Assembly (NCBI GenBank): GCA_029339505.1
Contig: JAQISU010000041.1
Location: forward strand, 7,449,001 to 7,513,000
From: Unio delphinus
Lineage: Eukaryota; Mollusca; Bivalvia; Unionida; Unionidae
Direction: 5' to 3'
Length of the DNA stretch: 64,000 nucleotides
Position 1 is the first letter of the stretch, and every line of letters begins with the position of its first letter. Of this stretch, positions 60,801 through 61,866 are shown piece after piece. Both the position numbers and the translations under genes were made by a program. The notes under the pieces are model-generated. The model ran no database searches. It saw only the letters and a program-made list of their open reading frames with translations, and was not told the origin of the DNA.

Positions 60801-61866
60801 AATACCTGCACACTAATAATAAAGTTCATGATAATGACCTAAATTAACAAATATATTTTAAAGAAATTGAACTGTTTAACTGAATTTCAAAACAAACAAA
60901 AAAGAGACTACAATAACTGAAATACAGGCATAAAACTAAAGTAATCACCTTCTTCAAAGAGGGTCCAAGAAGTGTATGGAAAATGGATGGTATTTCAGCT
61001 CTTAGATTTTTGTTTTCATCCAGCAGTAGCTGTAAAGACATTTTCAAGAAAGCAATTATTATCATCACTGTTTTAGTAATAACTTGATGGTGGCAACTTT
61101 AATTCACCCAAATACAGTGGGCAAACTTTCTAACAATGCTAAAACTGCACGACAATTGTAATAAACTATGATGATGTTACTGCTCTCCCCCACTATCAAA
61201 TCCTTCATAATAATGAATTCCATATAGTCATGCAACTGATCCAATTTTAAAATTTCAGAAAAAATAAATGTCTACATAAAATATTCATTTGTTCAAAGAT
61301 TTCTAAAACTAGTTTATTCAAGTTTATTGTTGCCAAGTTTATTGTTGACAGTGAGAGCACTGTCAACTGCTTTTATTTCTAAATGATATCTAGAAGAAAA
61401 CTGAAGATAGTACTGTCAAGACATTTGGTCAGAGATGCAGGTACATAACTGGTTCACTTCCCAGTCACATTAAACAGTACAAAGTTGCCAATAAAGGCAA
61501 ATCAAGTTATTTCTTTTTGCTAATTCTCTGCCAATTATTTCATTGTCTTTCATCTTAATTGTTTTTGGATATGATTGGGTATTTTCTTTTGTCATTGTGG
61601 ACTGATTCCACAAAATAGCTTTTTGAATGTAATCTAAATCATGAAGATTATACAAAATGATGAAACTATCCTTACATCCATCTGATTGTGGTAGTTGTGA
61701 AGCTGTTCACTGGAGTAGATGAGAATTTTTGCAGATTCAGGAATCTCCAGTTCCAGTTTCAACATGTACTCCGCTTCTTTAATGACCTCAAAAATGTATG
61801 GATCAAAGTTCACCAGTAGATGGTCTGGATTATGCGGATGCCGTACCAGAACTGGCACCTGTAGGT
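5957..61866 (-). CDS. DNAH5/DNAH8-like: Axonemal dynein heavy chain, N-terminal tail (11 internal exons, partial gene)
   Basis: Partial gene, read right to left. Exons: 61866-61676, 61029-60949, 45979-45863, 43910-43791, 42157-41995, 36397-36199, 27733-27625, 25730-25607, 14458-14265, 11353-11227, 6192-5957. Together they are 1,661 bp, about 553 codons. Every exon is bounded by AG and GT, and all ten junction phases agree, so no internal exon appears to be missing. Family signatures are PVLVRHP..DHLLVNFDPYI, RPGL..HTWTSLSL, LLHHFDE...PFFTADV, SPSLEDVQYALNKAVQ..WGQ and RPIHDLEDVRQAMAALSDVR..QISIDM. These match the tail (DHC_N1) of outer-arm dynein heavy chains of the DNAH5/DNAH8 (gamma) type. 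The tail binds intermediate chains and the other heavy chains in ciliary outer arms; the AAA+ motor lies further C-terminal, beyond the left edge. DNAH5 versus DNAH8 orthology cannot be settled here. Introns run from 0.6 to 15 kb and are inflated by transposons. Confidence 0.95.
8090..8290 (-). mobile_element. LINE reverse transcriptase C-terminal fragment
   Basis: On the minus strand one frame reads AGIFKVFDVTVKPILCYSSE, then ICGYKYSPELEAFQHRFCKI, then YLNIPHAVNNC and a stop. This matches the FD..VKPIL.Y.SEIWG....E.FH..FCK..L pattern near the C-terminus of many invertebrate LINE reverse transcriptases. A short, old fragment without ends. Confidence 0.7.
9352..9529 (+). repeat. tRNA-SINE copy with internal deletion
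   Basis: Begins GGGGGCCCCGAGTGGCAGAG then TGGTCTAAAGTG (A box) and jumps directly to GAGAAAGCTTTCCAATAGC. The segment carrying the B box is therefore missing relative to the copy at 3655. The rest of the body and the GCGTTAAACC tail are intact. Flanking CAAAAAGA-like strings on both sides may be the target duplication. Confidence 0.85.
10540..10920 (+). repeat. Interspersed repeat, copy 1
   Basis: Resembles 30760-31145 in the same orientation: TTTGACCTCAGATCACAACT against CTTGACCTCAAGTCATAATT, then AATGGAAAATAACCTTCTA against AATGGAATGACCTTCTA, then TATACAATGTTACATTA against CATACAATGTTACATTA. Moderately diverged; no termini or coding frame recognised. Confidence 0.6.
11227..11353 (-). CDS. 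DNAH5/DNAH8-like: Dynein heavy chain exon j
   Basis: 127 bp from phase 0 to phase 1. It encodes EFLTTNPILSEYKAKVNMFK, then NLETNIDDIMASEVVGPIEL and FT. The acceptor is TTTACAG and the donor GTATGA. EF...NP.LSE is a conserved tail motif. The last base joins AA of the next exon to make Glu. Confidence 0.93.
11354..14264. other. Dynein intron (2.9 kb)
   Basis: Between exons i and j. Mostly unannotatable AT-rich sequence. From 13380 to 13830 it carries scattered TGACTTTGACCTCAG, ATGACCCTGACCTTTAC and ATGACCTTAACCTATTCC strings, a style of intron repeat often seen in bivalve genomes (general knowledge; not verified). Confidence 0.5.
14265..14458 (-). CDS. DNAH5/DNAH8-like: Dynein heavy chain exon i
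   Basis: 194 bp, beginning with two bases of a split codon and ending in phase 0 at a GTTAGT donor. It encodes PRVKYVAGSLKNYYKSIAEN, then KDVAKYTMMISSASSML, then LQRYTDYSFLWEKDRQEAVN. The Y..LWE.DRQ string followed by EF at the next junction matches the dynein tail. Confidence 0.93.
15256..16765. mobile_element. Non-coding TIR element family X, copy A
   Basis: Termini read TATTTACCATACATATTGGG then ACAC on the left and, inverted on the right, TAACCTTATTTACCATATAT then GCTGGGAC. TA flanks both ends. The interior aligns with 32341-34476 through strings such as AGGTCACATGTCCCA against AGGTCATATGTCTCA, and TTTGGAGAAAATATAATCAT against TTTGGAGAAAATAAAATCAT. Copy B is longer only because of one inserted MITE. 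No open frame. The TA flank and outermost bases fit the Tc1/mariner/pogo superfamily. Confidence 0.65.
17760..18120 (+). repeat. 41-bp tandem repeat with palindromic GCTTGCGCAAGC core
   Basis: From about 17925 a 41-bp unit (AGTAAAACTAGCTTGCGCAA then GCTTACTTGTTTGCTTCAGAA) repeats about four to five times and decays to the right. Each unit carries a perfect or near-perfect palindrome, AGCTTGCGCAAGCT. Upstream (17770-17900) many looser AAGCTTG and CAAGCTT strings occur. A similar cluster lies at 25015-25170. Confidence 0.8.
18264..20315 (-). mobile_element. 2.05-kb TA-flanked TIR element family Y, copy 1
   Basis: Left end CCGTATTTACCGTATGTTTT then CGGAC; right end the inverted copy GTCCGAAAACATACGGTAAA then TACGG. 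TA lies on both sides (18262-18263 and 20316-20317). The outer motif is echoed just inside the left end (TGTATGTTTTCGGACACC). A nearly identical inverted copy lies at 47548-49602. The 5' half (about 19080-20100) resembles the interior of the pogo derivative at 50614-52541, which puts it in the Tc1/mariner-pogo group. It encodes only a short AT-hook-like frame, so it is probably non-autonomous. Confidence 0.88.
18740..18982 (-). CDS. Short AT-hook-like protein inside TIR element Y copy 1
   Basis: From ATG 18982 the frame reads MDKFIIRYATSEEALPSS, then a Pro/Ser/Lys-rich part with KRPVGRPQKRLR, then an acidic DDESDQNQ and the end RMLSYL. About 80 residues. An in-frame upstream ATG at 19042 would add 20 residues. 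PVGRPQKR resembles an AT-hook (GRP flanked by basic residues). The inverted copy carries the same frame broken by a stop after FIIR and by a frameshift near SEE. It may be the N-terminal remnant of a transposase or accessory protein; function unknown. Confidence 0.4.
   Translation of the reverse strand: MDKFIIRYATSEEALPSSWRDSPLPKSSPKRPVGRPQKRLRINDSEEVSQKQPPTKKAALDDESDQNQIARVYHRMLSYL
20977..23580. mobile_element. Probable hAT-like insertion nested in element Z
   Basis: Begins CAGGGATGGTCCTGGCTT. Its right end inverted reads CAGGGCCTGAGATCATCCTG then GGCTTC, so CAGGG starts both ends and GAT..TCCTGG.CTT is shared. A clean 8-bp duplication is not visible. AAAAAAATCGCC strings occur near both ends. 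No transposase frame recognised. Limits are tentative. Confidence 0.35.
22006..22966 (+). mobile_element. LINE (CR1/L2-like) copy 1, 5'-truncated reverse transcriptase
   Basis: An open frame to 22874 carries TDIYADDTTLSD (catalytic YADD), GMVVNTGKTKILLIST, DRLLGVLVDNNLSWTDHI, LFYNSYIQPYFDYCNTVWGN and KKSFQYSGTLLWNSIP, the usual order after the palm domain. Motifs A and B are missing, as in 5'-truncated copies. The 3' tail has CCTCAAGGTAGATTAGTTCT, TTACCCTCTTTAAATAAAG and then ATT repeats. It is the same family as 37540-39892. The frame is uninterrupted, which suggests fairly recent insertion. Confidence 0.92.
24694..24915 (+). pseudogene. hAT-type zinc-finger fragment
   Basis: The frame contains SAWKVNGNVIGQFIRKLNAR, then GLAFCDLCNKELNYTPSAVG and GSIKH. 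The pattern G..F...IRK....G.AFC..CNKELNY.......L.H is the N-terminal zinc-finger region found in many invertebrate hAT-like transposases. It stops after H with no continuation seen. It is on the opposite strand from the hAT at 27839-30615, so probably belongs to a different old copy. Confidence 0.45.
25015..25170. repeat. Cluster of AAGCTTG/CAAGCTT palindromic strings
   Basis: At least eight occurrences of CAAGCTTG, GCAAGCTT or close variants in about 150 bp, for example ACAAGCTTGTGCAAGCTTGC and TACAAGCTTGCTGCAAGCTT. Related in wording to the 17760-18120 repeat but without a fixed period. Confidence 0.6.
25350..25510 (+). mobile_element. LINE 3' tail fragment, same family as 37540-39892
   Basis: CCTAATTATTTAGTGTAGAG then TTCTTCACATCATGTTTTAT, GTACATAACATATGGAACGC, CTGTGTTACCCTCTCTATAT and an ATT-like simple repeat match 39715-39890 in order. 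Only the 3' untranslated part is present. It stands about 100 bases from dynein exon h. Confidence 0.85.
25607..25730 (-). CDS. DNAH5/DNAH8-like: Dynein heavy chain exon h
   Basis: 124 bp from phase 0 to phase 1. It encodes VMSPSLEDVQYALNKAVQ, then CVQDISKKVYQWGQERE and a short polar end. SPSLEDVQ.ALNKAVQ and WGQ are diagnostic. The donor chosen is GTATTG, because it gives the G needed to complete GAT with the next exon. A LINE 3' tail (25350-25510) sits only about 100 bases downstream in the intron. Confidence 0.93.
25915..26400 (-). mobile_element. LINE (L2/CR1-like) reverse transcriptase fragment
   Basis: Minus-strand frames give QYAYCPCRSTETPFLKVVNE, SGKITVLTLLDLSAAFDTID (motif A), HVFGIHNTAVLWFKSYLVNR, then CGVPQGSVIGP in a shifted frame and LYADDIKIYKS (motif C). 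At least one frameshift occurs near 26100 and both ends are missing. The sequence differs from the LINE family at 22 and 37 kb, so a second LINE lineage is present. Confidence 0.9.
26401..27624. other. Remainder of dynein intron g-h
   Basis: AT-rich sequence with no recognised repeat, RNA or exon. The open frame at 26839-27075 has no known motif. Confidence 0.4.
27625..27733 (-). CDS. DNAH5/DNAH8-like: Dynein heavy chain exon g
   Basis: 109 bp encoding GRRSSLLHHFDEGGGVNQD, then ERIPFFTADVTLCIPYV, with donor GTAAGT in phase 0. PFF.ADV.L.IP.VVMSP across the junction with the next exon is a characteristic string of DNAH5/DNAH8-type chains. Confidence 0.95.
27839..30615 (-). mobile_element. hAT transposon, full length, transposase broken
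   Basis: Termini AGACCTGCCAACCC on the left and GAGTTGGCAGGTCT on the right are inverted copies. They are flanked by GGATCAGC (27831-27838) and GGATCAGA (30616-30623), an 8-bp duplication differing at one base. The 2.78-kb length and a minus-strand hAT transposase in pieces agree. Near the left end, ATTTTTCAGTAAGT-like strings repeat in tandem (27867-27925). Confidence 0.85.
28020..30290 (-). pseudogene. hAT transposase, degenerate
   Basis: Pieces in order on the minus strand: an N-terminal block with KLFRYMFLKSSVANSYQCG (about 30080-29755); a catalytic-region block with CDGASTGENIFILL, WNNCNAFASDHASLMIGCNK and LSGCSCHLVHLAAKKGAD, then LKHCVTRWLSLGEG (29666-29253); and the C-terminal dimerisation region with PHSNAACERVFSFVAKDHSK, then SMSVDTLEALLVMK (28232-27999). 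The last matches the hAT C-terminal S.A.ERVFS pattern. A Lys/Ser-rich insert (29246-29001) and an alpha-helical stretch (28671-28327) lie between. Several stops and frameshifts; inactive. Confidence 0.85.
30760..31145 (+). repeat. Interspersed repeat, copy 2
   Basis: Partner of 10540-10920, same orientation relative to the window. Shares TTGACCTCAAGTCA, CCTTCTAGAATGATC, TAGTTGTTTACATAAAT, CATACAATGTTACATTA and GCATGTAATGAAATAA-like strings. Class unknown. Confidence 0.6.
31146..31880. other. Intron stretch without recognised features
   Basis: AT-rich; two short open frames (31185-31370, 31450-31716) without motifs. Confidence 0.35.
31890..32285 (+). mobile_element. LINE 3' end with ATT/TAG simple-repeat tail
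   Basis: A frame reads VKSYGQCSFAYKGPAMWNDC and SLKLDTKTG, then a stop, then LKLTYFDCKNKLKDL. This is the ...F...GP.LWN.LPL.I......FK..LKTHLF ending of L2/CR1-like LINEs. A tail of the usual kind follows (TCGTAAAGTCCTTGGAGCTT, ATGCCATACAAAGACCTGAT) and a simple repeat that changes from ATT to TAG (32236-32280). Confidence 0.8.
32341..34476. mobile_element. Non-coding TIR element family X, copy B, interrupted by a MITE
   Basis: Left end TACCGTATTTACCCTAAATA; right end inverted TACTATATTTAATGTATATG then TTGGGAC. Interior aligns with copy A (15256-16765). It is 2,136 bp long; subtracting the inserted 671-bp MITE and its 8-bp duplication leaves about 1,457 bp, close to copy A's 1,510 bp. Diverged, non-coding. 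Confidence 0.65.
32703..33373. mobile_element. hAT-superfamily MITE with perfect 8-bp target duplication
   Basis: 671 bp. Starts TAGTGTTGTTCCGATTATCG and ends CCGATTCCCATCACTA, inverted and imperfect. The direct flanks CGCTAGAG (32695-32702 and 33374-33381) are identical. Subterminal CGATTATAATCGAT palindromes and GATCATCAGTTGG strings occur near both ends. The interior is AT-rich and non-coding. The 8-bp duplication and TAGTG...CACTA termini fit hAT. Confidence 0.92.
34477..36198. other. Remainder of dynein intron f-g
   Basis: Contains the 35100-35255 repeat shared with 3060-3215 and an isolated GTATTTACCCTAAATACTGT string at 35473 that resembles the left end of element family X but has no visible partner. 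Otherwise no features. Confidence 0.4.
36199..36397 (-). CDS. DNAH5/DNAH8-like: Dynein heavy chain exon f (variable acidic segment)
   Basis: 199 bp, starting with two bases of a split codon and ending after two bases of the next. Its first half, EEVLASGTGEGHLADG onward, is acidic and low in complexity. The second half, IWEACEELFEHFKHRLIE then ATRYSLDGMRKR, returns to the helical tail. The donor is GTAGGA. Phase agreement with both neighbours (C+CT, AG+T) supports the limits although the first half is poorly conserved. Confidence 0.88.
36819..36883. repeat. (AT)n microsatellite
   Basis: About 65 bases of uninterrupted AT dinucleotides within the intron upstream of exon f. Confidence 0.98.
37540..39892 (+). 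mobile_element. LINE (CR1/L2-like) copy 2, 5'-truncated
   Basis: About 2.35 kb. It begins in the linker between endonuclease and reverse transcriptase (SKEDHQPGWISPEI) and runs to a 3' tail with CCTCAAGGTAGATTAGTTCT, GAGTTACCTTCTCTAAATAA and an ATT repeat (39848-39891). The endonuclease is absent, as expected from incomplete reverse transcription. It is the most complete member of the family also seen at 22006 and 25350, in the same orientation, opposite to the dynein gene. Confidence 0.95.
37552..39549 (+). pseudogene. LINE reverse transcriptase with homopolymer frameshifts
   Basis: Open to 38829 with the motifs in order: SAKVIPLHKAG...NNYRPISILP, MIDFHKAFDLVDHEILLEKL (motif A), NCGVPQGSILGPLLFILFIN (motif B) and DLYADDTTLSE (motif C). 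After a stop at 38827-38829 the same frame resumes at 38887 with MTSQDRILGVFVDNNLIW, YNSYIQPYLDYCNVIWGN, and at 39367 with KKSFQYTGPVVWNNIPSNIR. The gaps are explained by an extra A in the run at about 38820 and a change in the T run at about 38890, with a second pair near 39345. Only a few lesions, so a fairly young insertion. Confidence 0.92.
39893..40740. other. Intron stretch without recognised features
   Basis: AT-rich sequence downstream of the LINE tail. The near-repeat TATCTAACAGATTAATACTA with the earlier ATCCAACAGATTAATACTAA (about 40391-40450) is a small local duplication. Confidence 0.4.
40743..41053 (+). repeat. tRNA-derived SINE of a second family, with hairpin body
   Basis: The head carries TAGCCTAGTGGTTAGAGCAT (A box) and GGGTTCGATTCC (B box). 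The body contains ACTTGGCACTCAGCATTAAG then AGGTCAG, and a hairpin: GGGACATCATGC pairs with GCATGATGTCCC across 12 bases (about 40918-40953). The end is AT-rich, then ACAAACAAACAAA. The right half of the tRNA cloverleaf is not preserved, so this is a SINE and not a tRNA gene. Confidence 0.85.
41060..41600. repeat. Diverged local repeats
   Basis: CTCAGCCAAGATCTCACCAG (41062), AAGCCAAGGTCTCATGATTA (about 41343) and CAGCCTTGGGTCTCATCAAT (about 41500) head similar but diverged segments that continue with AAGTAGCATACAATTT or AAGCAGCATATAAAAT. Loose repeat, class unknown. Confidence 0.45.
41995..42157 (-). CDS. DNAH5/DNAH8-like: Dynein heavy chain exon e
   Basis: 163 bp from phase 0 to phase 1, with the strong donor GTAAGT. 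It encodes VYCERTAVEINRMSQVVEDA, then VKELIKIFLYRAQINPI, then a polar stretch ending SCQSPTIK. INRMS..VEDAV.ELI matches the tail of this heavy-chain class. Confidence 0.92.
42158..43790. other. Dynein intron d-e
   Basis: 1.6 kb of AT-rich sequence. Open frames near 42789-43108 occur on both strands without motifs. No repeat recognised. Confidence 0.4.
43791..43910 (-). CDS. DNAH5/DNAH8-like: Dynein heavy chain exon d
   Basis: 120 bp, 40 codons, phase 0 to phase 0. It starts VNDIKSTRIDNVLQDLSETL and continues LCDLPERTPWTVPEFQKNME. VNDI directly after the preceding exon's KQ matches the family. Twenty-two bases of this exon (43830-43851) recur exactly in the adjacent upstream intron at 44121-44142. 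Confidence 0.92.
44310..45530. repeat. Interspersed repeat family W, copy 1
   Basis: Aligns in the same order with 59480-60450: AAAAGGACTTTATTCAATTT against TTCAAGGACTTTATCCAATT, CCTAATGCCCAGTG against CCCAATGCCCAGTG, CTTTGGCAGATGTAAATG against CTTTGGCGGGTATGAATG, TGCATGATTGCTCATTGAAA against TGCATGATTACACATTGAAA, and TTTGGTCACAAC against ATTGGTCACAAC. About 1.1 kb, non-coding, diverged. Confidence 0.75.
45191..45530 (+). repeat. Near-identical 170-bp tandem duplication
   Basis: Units start at 45191 and 45361 with ACCCAAAGTTTGGTCACAAC and match for their whole length with only a few differences (for example ACACGGACAATAAG against ACACCAACAATAAG). This is a recent duplication inside family W copy 1; the partner at 59480-60450 has one unit. 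Confidence 0.95.
45863..45979 (-). CDS. DNAH5/DNAH8-like: Dynein heavy chain exon c (RPGL..TWTSL block)
   Basis: 117 bp, phase 0 to phase 0, after a polypyrimidine tract and CAG. It encodes TDNAIRPGLFAHTWTSLSLP, then GYFKEVKQALNELRIVVKQ. The PGL..TWTS motif is one of the best-conserved strings in the dynein tail and anchors the assignment. The donor is GTAATT. Confidence 0.95.
45980..47547. other. First part of the 15-kb dynein intron
   Basis: AT-rich sequence upstream of the inverted element. No coding frame with motifs, no repeat recognised. Confidence 0.4.
47548..49602 (+). mobile_element. 2.05-kb TA-flanked TIR element family Y, copy 2 (inverted)
   Basis: Near-identical reverse complement of 18264-20315 and almost the same length (2,055 against 2,052 bp). 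Outer ends CCGTATTTACCGTATGTTTT and AACATACGGTAAATACGG; TA at 47546-47547 and 49603-49604. The AT-hook frame (about 48890-49125, plus strand) reads MNKFIIR, then a stop, then the same SEEALPSS and KRPVGHPQKRLR with GRP changed to GHP and a frameshift beyond SEE. The intact TIRs and close identity show a recently mobile family. Confidence 0.9.
49605..50611. other. Intron stretch between two TIR elements
   Basis: No recognised feature; AT-rich with scattered short frames. Confidence 0.4.
50904..51128 (-). pseudogene. pogo/CENP-B-like transposase remnant, ends fused
   Basis: From ATG at 51128 the frame gives MNSVGSKR, a stop, then RSAYDAAFKLKVIEYAEANN and KACEFVVNEKKVR. This is the start of the CENP-B/pogo DNA-binding region (YDA.FKLKV.E.AE..N..A...F.V.EK.VR). 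It runs directly into GGGGWDDVYDESTPVTEAEF and RELFGESDRARF with a stop, which resembles the transposase C-terminus (W..V....V..SF...G.....G..D). The rest of the HTH and the DDE core are missing, so the element can move only with help from an intact relative. Confidence 0.7.
51802..52221 (+). repeat. 210-bp tandem duplication inside the pogo derivative
   Basis: Units start at 51802 and 52012 with TATACCTTCAGTATCGTAAT and stay closely similar through ATTAATATGGCGGTTCTTT and the following ACACGTATTT. Family Y has one unit at this place. Confidence 0.9.
52544..53239. repeat. Two diverged copies of a short repeat
   Basis: CATGCATTCACAACTGCTTT (52812) followed by AATTTGTCAGCACTTTAATA resembles CAGGCATTCACAACTTTGCT (about 53116) followed by CTTTGTGTCAGTACTTAAAT, both leading to TACTCAACT. 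Old direct duplication; class unknown. Confidence 0.5.
53252..53440. repeat. DIRS inverted terminal repeat, left (3') copy
   Basis: From the CCCGATCACATTACTTTAGG region through GGATATTAGCCTGCTACCTC, CAAAGGGCAATAACTCTTGC and GGTGTCGCTTCTTTAGTTTT, this is the reverse complement of 59197-59385 with few differences (for example an extra GTTT after TTTCCT). The outermost bases differ between the two ends. Confidence 0.95.
53496..53590. other. DIRS internal complementary region
   Basis: Contains, side by side, TAATGTGATCGGGTAAGTAT then TCTCGGAGAAACATAATTTA (complement of the left terminus at 53241-53284) and GAATACGTTCCCCGATCACA then TTACTTTAG (complement of the right terminus at about 59345-59377). 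It sits just inside the left (3') repeat. In DIRS elements this region is thought to template joining of the two ends into a circle, so its presence is strong structural proof of class. Confidence 0.93.
53950..55150 (-). pseudogene. DIRS methylase-like and tyrosine recombinase region, broken
   Basis: Minus-strand pieces: DPEAWVVDARSISWEGLWSF then PPTVLVLKLIQKLRGQ (the segment after RNase H in DIRS); RRPSTLKVYEGKWHVF (start of the recombinase); VTIPQLANFSLAF, CAISHDKDLSDLLDTLKI and PVSKWNLSGVL; in another frame GFLIVLASACRVSELHVL, matching the LA....RVSEL box that carries the first catalytic Arg; then LFLLVIAG and DITIQALASWLKWVI. The final His/Arg/Tyr region is not cleanly legible. Multiple frame changes. 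Confidence 0.75.
55185..55682 (-). pseudogene. DIRS RNase H domain
   Basis: One open frame of about 165 residues: TSTYGWGAHLLPDFDTVSGT, SPFHINLSEITAVINAFHFG, LLQTALIMSDNFVVVPCLKT and FRHILGRLNVLADTLSSHSH. This matches the DIRS-type RNase H pattern (GWGA......G.W......IN..E..AV..A......L....V.I.SDN..VV..L...G) and the end R.IPG..NVLAD.LSR. A frameshift after LADTLS passes to the next frame (TEWSLHQSDFL, then PMIDLL). Confidence 0.88.
55690..56360 (-). pseudogene. DIRS reverse transcriptase, broken
   Basis: Minus-strand fragments RPFIDLSRLN, GYAVSLDMTDAHFTSL (palm motif A with its Asp), YQFQVIPFGLNLSPWASTKV (motif B) and SAVYLDDILQ (motif C, Leu in place of Ala, as usual in LTR- and DIRS-type enzymes). 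Several stops and shifts. Later text, FLVHLGVEFLPIWIW-like, is eroded. Confidence 0.8.
56540..57360 (-). pseudogene. DIRS gag-to-RT spacer coding remnant
   Basis: Overlapping minus-strand frames with a Lys run created by a T run of about 24 at 57282-57305, and a segment SSHDHACEVKAWIARVVNRA then HHSMTNALTASADFDLIRRD. It probably is the C-terminal part of the gag-like protein by position. No diagnostic motif, so the call rests on context. Confidence 0.45.
57745..58686 (-). CDS. DIRS gag-like ORF with 27-residue tandem repeats
   Basis: Intact 313-codon frame, the first coding unit of the element, starting MLDQFYPFYYALSPAVQPTP. The N-terminal half is a Pro/Gln/His/Ser-rich tandem array whose unit is PAPAVHPATTVQPKWHRSSS plus RPSSRHQ (27 residues, 81 bp). 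The C-terminal half (VTYHYHERDVIDESPSNQ, DIPADHIPDKSVGIAGVD) is not repetitive. No CCHC knuckle is seen. Position and the open frame suggest a gag-type protein; no function is visible in the repeat. Confidence 0.6.
   Translation of the reverse strand: MLDQFYPFYYALSPAVQPTPSVQPALQPAPTGTSRTSGTVRSVQMTPDGQPTFQPKCHWTASRPSSLHQQASAVQPIWHRLASRPSSLHQQAPAVHPATTVQPKWHRSSSRPSCRHQPAPAVHPATTVQPKWHRSSSRPSSRHQLAPAVHPATTVQPKWHRSSSRHQPAPAVHRIYGDYSDVPVSQSVLLVTYHYHERDVIDESPSNQTIREAGAGHSRTLADIPADHIPDKSVGIAGVDLPSRQIRDGVILKQGRISDIIRDDGIELSMPLGMRYPDMAALPEQDFQADHSPVQSAVSAGRPYVHGFSTREI
58186..58510. repeat. 81-bp GC-rich tandem repeat within the DIRS gag-like ORF
   Basis: The string CATTTGGGCTGAACGGTCG recurs at 58211, 58292 and 58373, and as CATATGGGCTGAACGG at 58454, a constant 81-bp step. 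Because 81 is divisible by 3, all six frames stay open for long stretches here, which produces spurious plus-strand open frames. Confidence 0.95.
59197..59385. repeat. DIRS inverted terminal repeat, right (5') copy
   Basis: Reverse complement of the left repeat: AACTAAAGAAGCGACACCTA, GGCAAGAGTTATTGCCCTTT, GAGGTAGCAGGCTAATATCC, then AAGTAATGTGATCGGGGAAC and GTATTCAAAGGAG, which is the end-specific part. Confidence 0.95.
59480..60450. repeat. Interspersed repeat family W, copy 2
   Basis: Partner of 44310-45530, same orientation, diverged, begins about 95 bases right of the DIRS end. Carries one copy of the 170-bp unit that is duplicated in copy 1. Class unknown. Confidence 0.75.
60949..61029 (-). 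CDS. DNAH5/DNAH8-like: Dynein heavy chain exon b
   Basis: 81 bp, phase 0 to phase 0, encoding 27 residues that start LLLDENKNLRAEIPSIF and end GPSLKK. The acceptor is TTTACAG and the donor GTGATT. It continues the helical tail between the LEIPE segment and the RPGL segment. The next intron, about 15 kb, is the largest in the window. Confidence 0.88.
61676..61866 (-). CDS. DNAH5/DNAH8-like: Dynein heavy chain exon a (most upstream in window)
   Basis: 191 bp, beginning with two bases of a split codon and ending in phase 0 at a GTAAGG donor. It encodes DLQVPVLVRHP, then LLVNFDPYIFEVIKEAEYML, then LELEIPESAKIL, ending YHNQMD. The VNFDP and LEIPE..AK.L strings are typical of axonemal heavy chains just before the conserved RPGL..TWTSL block. 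An alternative acceptor about 9 bases inside the exon is possible. Earlier exons lie beyond the window. Confidence 0.9.
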
